Shown here piece after piece: positions 30,834 to 34,432 of a stretch of 34,432 nucleotides of DNA (within the stretch, counting starts at the first letter, position 1; each line of letters begins with the position of its first letter). The notes beneath the pieces are model-generated. The model was not told the origin of the DNA and searched no databases. It saw nothing but the letters and a program-made list of their open reading frames with translations. Location: assembly GCA_964458255.1 (NCBI GenBank), contig CAYWHY010000014.1, forward strand, positions 1 to 34,432, in the 5' to 3' direction. Source of the stretch: Suilimivivens sp964458255. Lineage in GTDB: Bacteria; Bacillota; Clostridia; Lachnospirales; Lachnospiraceae. The position numbers and the translations under genes were made by a program.

Positions 30834-31406
30834 ATGGGCTTTGCTTACGCAGCAATATCAATTTTCATAACTTTATTTTATTCAAGGCAGATTACGAATG
30901 TAATCTGTTTTGGCAGGCACAGAGACAGGGGGATTGTCAAAAGTAAGAAGGCATATTATGCGATTTATACTTGCGTCTATCTGTTTTTTTTAACATTATG
31001 CCTGATGATGGGCTCCGCGGCAGGAGTTGATGACACTTTTGACCACGTTCTCTATTTTTGGGATTTAAAGAGTGGAACCAGGGAATATGTTACAGTCGAT
31101 AGTGTATATGACGAAAAAGATTATAAACATGCCGGTGATTTTACTTTGATATATTATATAGAAAAGAATACTGATGTGGTCGAGACAGAACAATTGGTGA
31201 GAAAAATTCTTGAAGAAAATAATATGATATACAAAAGATATCAATTACAGGGATATGAATTACGGGGAAATAGCGGAAAGAATTATTGGATATATTTTAA
31301 TGGACAAGTATTTGCACAGATAGAGATTGAAAAGAAGCTATTTTTTAAGGAAATTCAATATCACTGGATTAGGGAAAAATTAAACGGAAATATAGGAGAG
31401 GGATAA
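30834..31406 (+). CDS. Unknown membrane protein with two TM segments
   Basis: A 190-residue protein I do not recognise. Two hydrophobic segments lie at about residues 4-16 and 42-62, joined by a basic loop (GRHRDRGIVKSKKA), so the loop is probably cytoplasmic. The C-terminal 125 residues are a charged mixed alpha/beta domain on the outer face, with tyrosine-rich strands (YVTVDSVYDEKDYKHAGDF, FTLIYYIEKN, WIYFNGQVFAQIEIEKKLF). GGAGGG is five bases before the ATG. It is preceded by the structured leader and followed by a 105-base gap before the ABC genes, so a link to the transporter is possible but unproven. Confidence 0.7.
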   Translation: MGFAYAAISIFITLFYSRQITNVICFGRHRDRGIVKSKKAYYAIYTCVYLFFLTLCLMMGSAAGVDDTFDHVLYFWDLKSGTREYVTVDSVYDEKDYKHAGDFTLIYYIEKNTDVVETEQLVRKILEENNMIYKRYQLQGYELRGNSGKNYWIYFNGQVFAQIEIEKKLFFKEIQYHWIREKLNGNIGEG

Positions 31407-31511
31407 CCTCTGAAATCTTTTCGCCTAAAACATATGAATTTATATAAAATTATTATATAATAGCAATTATATGGAACCAATCTCGAAGTAAATGAAGGGG
31501 GGGAGTGCAAG

Positions 31512-32318
31512 TTGAAGTCATGCTATTGGAAGGCATATTTTTATGTGTACAAGGTACAGATACTAAAGTCGCTGGCATACAAGGCGGATGTATACGGAAA
31601 TATTATCGGGCAATGTATTGTGATGTTTGCAACGGCATTTTTCTGGAAGGCATTGTATGCAGGTCATGATACCGTAAAGGGAGTGGCAGTAGAAGATATG
31701 TTGGTGTATACCATTATATCTTCTGTGATGTCCATACTGTTTTCCTCAAATGTGGAGTCCCGTGTGAACCAAAGTGTGAGAAAGGGAACCGTTGCAACGG
31801 ACATGCTTAAGCCGATTAATTTGTACGGAATATATTTCTTTGAAGATTTGGGTTATACGACATCTCTTATTTTTCAGAACGTGTTACCAATTTTAATCAT
31901 TGGAATTTTATTCATTACAGTTCCACGGCCTGCAGGACCTGAGGCATTTTTTGTGTTTATTCCATGTGTGGTGATTTCCTACCTGATTAACTGGCTCTTT
32001 GCAGCCTGTTATTCCACTTTGGCATTTGTTGCACTGCGTATGGGGGCTTTAAGTTCGATAAAGTTTCACATGATCAGACTTCTTTCCGGAAGTGTTATTC
32101 CTATGTGGTTTTTTCCCGGATGGCTGAGCAGTATTCTGAATGTCCTGCCTTTTCCCTATATCTATCAGCTTCCGTTGGATATTTATATTGGCAAAATTGA
32201 CATCAGGAACGCACTTCCTAGGATGGGCATGCAGGTTGTGTGGCTGGTACTTCTCTGGTTACTGTTTTGTTTTTTACAGAAAGTTGTAACCAAGCATGTT
32301 ATGGTACAAGGGGGGTGA
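31512..32318 (+). CDS. ABC-2 family permease 1 (PF06182-type)
   Basis: A 268-residue inner-membrane permease with about six hydrophobic segments. It has the pattern of the PF06182 (DUF990) ABC-2 permeases: an N-terminal amphipathic stretch, YTIISSVMSILFSSNVESRVNQSV, the segment RKGTVATDMLKPINLYGIYF, and the short loop WFFPGWLSSILNVLPFPYIY near the end. It starts at TTG with a run of eight G then AG eight bases ahead. The next permease starts 6 bases after its stop. Together with the ATPase it forms an exporter; the substrate is unknown. Confidence 0.88.
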   Translation: MKSCYWKAYFYVYKVQILKSLAYKADVYGNIIGQCIVMFATAFFWKALYAGHDTVKGVAVEDMLVYTIISSVMSILFSSNVESRVNQSVRKGTVATDMLKPINLYGIYFFEDLGYTTSLIFQNVLPILIIGILFITVPRPAGPEAFFVFIPCVVISYLINWLFAACYSTLAFVALRMGALSSIKFHMIRLLSGSVIPMWFFPGWLSSILNVLPFPYIYQLPLDIYIGKIDIRNALPRMGMQVVWLVLLWLLFCFLQKVVTKHVMVQGG

Positions 32319-32324
32319 TTGGGA

Positions 32325-33140
32325 ATGATTCAAAGATGTAAGTATTATCTGGATGTGTTCGGGGCATATTTCAGAGTTGCTATGCTTTCGGCAGTGGAGT
32401 ATCGCGCCGGCCTGTGGGGCTGGCTATTAGCAAATCCGATTCAGTTTATTGTCGGATTTGCAACCATTAAGTTCGTGGTAGCGGAGTTTGGAGACATTGC
32501 AGGATGGGGCTATGGTCAGCTTGCGTTTTTATATGGTTTGTCAGCTATTTCACATGGTCTGAATGTTATCTTTTTTATACAGAGCTGGTTTTTGGGCTGG
32601 GATGTTGTTGAGGGCGAGTTTGACCGCCTTATGCTAAGACCGCTGAATGTTTTGTATCAGTATTACTTTACGGGTTTTAATCCGGTAGGGATTACCGATA
32701 TGATTCCCGGAATATGCGTGTTTATCTATGGCTGTATAAAGACTGGGTTTGTATGGAACTTCAAAAGTGTAATATGCATTTTATCCATGCTGATCGGGGC
32801 AACTTTAATTCGCTGTTCTATTTATCTGATACTCGGATCCATATCGTTTTGGACAAAAAGTCATAACAATTTCAGCCGATATACGCAGGAACTTTTTGAT
32901 AAATCAACCATGTATCCGTTATCCATCTATCCGGAGAGCTTTCAGTTTATACTGACTTATTTAATCCCCATCGGCTGGGTGAGTTTTTATCCGGTGTCAG
33001 AACTTCTGGGGATGCCGAATGGAAGATTTGCGGGTAACATAGCTATCTGGGGCTCACTGGTAGTCGGAGTGCTGGTGTTTGCTGTCGCGGCAATCGTATT
33101 TAATCGGGGACTGAGACATTATGAGAGTGCCGGAAACTAA
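32325..33140 (+). CDS. ABC-2 family permease 2 (PF06182-type)
   Basis: A 271-residue permease, homologous in design to the preceding one: about six hydrophobic segments, the segment VVEGEFDRLMLRPLNVLYQYYF in the same place as RKGTVATDMLKP, and FILTYLIPIGWVSFYPVSELLG at the end. I use the ATG at 32325 with GGGGGG nine bases ahead, rather than a TTG six bases earlier. It follows permease 1 without a gap and precedes the ATPase by 32 bases. It is expected to pair with permease 1 as a heterodimer. Confidence 0.88.
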   Translation: MIQRCKYYLDVFGAYFRVAMLSAVEYRAGLWGWLLANPIQFIVGFATIKFVVAEFGDIAGWGYGQLAFLYGLSAISHGLNVIFFIQSWFLGWDVVEGEFDRLMLRPLNVLYQYYFTGFNPVGITDMIPGICVFIYGCIKTGFVWNFKSVICILSMLIGATLIRCSIYLILGSISFWTKSHNNFSRYTQELFDKSTMYPLSIYPESFQFILTYLIPIGWVSFYPVSELLGMPNGRFAGNIAIWGSLVVGVLVFAVAAIVFNRGLRHYESAGN

Positions 33141-33172
33141 TACATAAATTACGAGCAAAGAGGGGTTAGTGT

Positions 33173-34141
33173 ATGATACAGGTAATAGACTTAAGAAAAG
33201 ATTATCAGGTTACAAAGAAGGAAAAAGGCTTTGCAGGCGCCTTGAAGAATCTTGTAAAAAGTGAAAAACAGACGGTAGAAGCAGTAAAAGACATTAATTT
33301 TCAGATTGAAAAAGGGGAAATTGTAGCATTTCTCGGGCCGAACGGCGCCGGTAAAAGTACTACCATTAAAATGTTGTCCGGTATTCTGACTCCTACCTCA
33401 GGACAGATTTTTATAAATGGAAAAGAGCCCTATAAAAAGCGCAAAGAGGTAGTGAAGGATCTGGGTGTTGTGTTTGGGCAGAGAACTCAGCTTAACTGGG
33501 ATTTGCGATTGGGCGAAAGTTTTGAATTGTTACGTCATATTTATCAGATTGATAAGGCTGTGTATGAGGAAAATCTCAAGATAATGGATGAGATTTTGCA
33601 GATTTTTGAGATTATAGATACACCGGCACGTCAGTTGTCTCTGGGACAAAGAATGCGGGGAGACCTGGTTGCAGCAATGCTGCATTCACCGTCGGTTTTA
33701 TTTCTGGATGAACCTACAATTGGATTGGATGTGGATGGTAAATACGCCATTCGTAAATTCATCAAAGAGATTAATCGGGTAAAGGGAACAACAGTAATCC
33801 TGACCACACATGATTTGGGAGATGTACAGGAACTGTGCAAGCGCTTAATCATTATCAACCATGGAATGATTATTGAGGACGGCCCTCTTGAAGAACTGGT
33901 AGAACGTATTGCGCCCTATAAGGATCTGGTGGTAGAGTATTATGACGAGCAGTTTGTGGAGCATCCCAAAGCAGAACTTTACAGCAGGGAAGGAAACGTT
34001 GCAAAATATCGTTTCCACAAAGAGGATATTATGGCCGCCCAGCTGATTCGCGAAATATCAGAGCAGAAGCTAATCAAGGATGTAGCCATTGAAGAAACGA
34101 AGATTGATGACATTATCAGAATTGCATATCATAGAGCATAG
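33173..34141 (+). CDS. ABC transporter ATP-binding protein
   Basis: A 322-residue ABC ATPase that energises the two permeases. It has Walker A GPNGAGKST, the Q-loop VFGQRTQLNW, signature LSLGQRMRG, Walker B VLFLDEPT followed by the D-loop (GLD), and H-loop TTHD. The extended N-terminus (FAGALKNLVKSEKQTVEAVKD) is typical of the ATPases that go with PF06182 permeases. The last 80 residues are an extra regulatory or interaction tail (VEYYDEQFVEHPKAELY). GAGGGG precedes the ATG. Last gene of the operon, closed by a terminator. Confidence 0.95.
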   Translation: MIQVIDLRKDYQVTKKEKGFAGALKNLVKSEKQTVEAVKDINFQIEKGEIVAFLGPNGAGKSTTIKMLSGILTPTSGQIFINGKEPYKKRKEVVKDLGVVFGQRTQLNWDLRLGESFELLRHIYQIDKAVYEENLKIMDEILQIFEIIDTPARQLSLGQRMRGDLVAAMLHSPSVLFLDEPTIGLDVDGKYAIRKFIKEINRVKGTTVILTTHDLGDVQELCKRLIIINHGMIIEDGPLEELVERIAPYKDLVVEYYDEQFVEHPKAELYSREGNVAKYRFHKEDIMAAQLIREISEQKLIKDVAIEETKIDDIIRIAYHRA

Positions 34142-34150
34142 AGTTTGTAT

Positions 34151-34181
34151 GGAGCGTGAAAAATTTCACGCTCCGTCTTTT
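34151..34181 (+). terminator. Rho-independent terminator of the ABC operon
   Basis: GGAGCGTGAAA (34151-34161) pairs with TTTCACGCTCC (34164-34174), followed by GTCTTTT. It starts 10 bases after the ATPase stop. Confidence 0.88.
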
Positions 34182-34218
34182 GTATCGTAAGCGCTCAATA
34201 ACATAGTGCCTACCAAAT

Positions 34219-34246
34219 TAAAAAAGGATGGTGTATAATCCCATCC
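34219..34246 (-). terminator. Rho-independent terminator for the minus-strand gene at the right edge
   Basis: On the minus strand GGATGG (34246-34241) pairs with CCATCC (34231-34226) and is followed by TTTTTT. It lies about 77 bases downstream of the stop at 34323. Confidence 0.7.
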
Positions 34247-34322
34247 CCAATCGTTACTTACATCGTTTTTGTATGCCTGCATCCCAAGGCATTATCTCAT
34301 CCGGAAATCTTGTAAAAAAGCA

Positions 34323-34432
34323 TTACCACCTTCTTTGGTATACATATCCATTATCTTTCAACCATGAAATAATACTGTTGTCTTGAAAATTATCATGCCG
34401 GAGCATTGAATAAGGAACAGTTTCGAGAAAGG
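34323..34432 (-). CDS. C-terminal end of an unidentified minus-strand gene (partial)
   Basis: A frame entering from the right edge gives 35 residues ending DNGYVYQRRW before TAA at 34325-34323, including PYSMLRHDNFQDNSIISWL. The composition looks coding. The terminator at 34219-34246 has the right strand and place for it. A second tiny frame (MDMYTKEGGNAFLQDFRMR) overlaps downstream in another phase, so a frameshift or remnant gene is also possible. Family unknown. Confidence 0.4.
   Translation of the reverse strand, partial: FLETVPYSMLRHDNFQDNSIISWLKDNGYVYQRRW

Noticed and set aside
1..34432. CRISPR array, prophage or insertion sequence
   Set aside because: No regularly spaced repeats, integrase, transposase or terminal inverted repeats were seen in the window.

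Overview
The window looks like chromosomal DNA from an anaerobic Clostridia, most likely a Lachnospiraceae. The reasons are AGGAGG-type ribosome sites with several TTG and GTG starts, an oxygen-sensitive class III ribonucleotide reductase with NrdR boxes, a Csp-like subtilase, a Firmicutes-type (T7SSb) EssC, tandem PF06182 ABC permeases, and a sigma-28-type flagellar promoter. The genus cannot be named from the sequence alone. Most genes are on the + strand; the exceptions are an alanine/glycine symporter, a GNAT acetyltransferase and a partial gene at the right edge. No CRISPR array, rRNA, prophage or insertion sequence was seen.

Left part (1-14.1 kb): housekeeping and small accessory genes. 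In order these are the end of an unidentified gene, an AGCS symporter (-), a DUF3810 membrane metallopeptidase-like protein paired with an Mbeg1-like (DUF2974) hydrolase, tRNA-Leu(CAG) with a terminator, an MBL-fold hydrolase, a GNAT enzyme (-), an Ig-like membrane-anchored protein, aspS of an alphaproteobacterial-like subtype, an RsmF-like rRNA methyltransferase, a TPR lipoprotein, nrdD fused to a redoxin domain behind two NrdR boxes, and pyrF.

Middle part (14.1-21 kb): a short FliD-C-terminus-like gene behind a sigma-28-like promoter, then kduI-kduD and eda-kdgK. The last four turn unsaturated-uronate products (from pectin or glycosaminoglycans) into KDG, KDPG, and finally pyruvate plus glyceraldehyde-3-phosphate. 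A Glu/Lys-rich lipoprotein and a ZIP metal transporter follow.

Right part (21-30.6 kb): the most interesting region, a compact type VII secretion-like locus. It encodes EssC, an EsaB/YukD ubiquitin-like protein, five consecutive WXG100-size helical proteins (three with W-x-G, two without), and an Mbeg1-like alpha/beta-hydrolase whose C-terminus looks like a WXG100 helical hairpin with a YxxxD tail. A Csp-like subtilisin follows. EsaA, EssA and EssB are not present here. I infer that the hydrolase is a secreted cargo carrying its own C-terminal targeting domain.

Right end (30.6-34.4 kb): a structured leader RNA with partial resemblance to cobalamin-riboswitch core segments, an unknown two-TM protein, an ABC exporter (two ABC-2 permeases and one ATPase) closed by a terminator, and the tail of a minus-strand gene with its own terminator.
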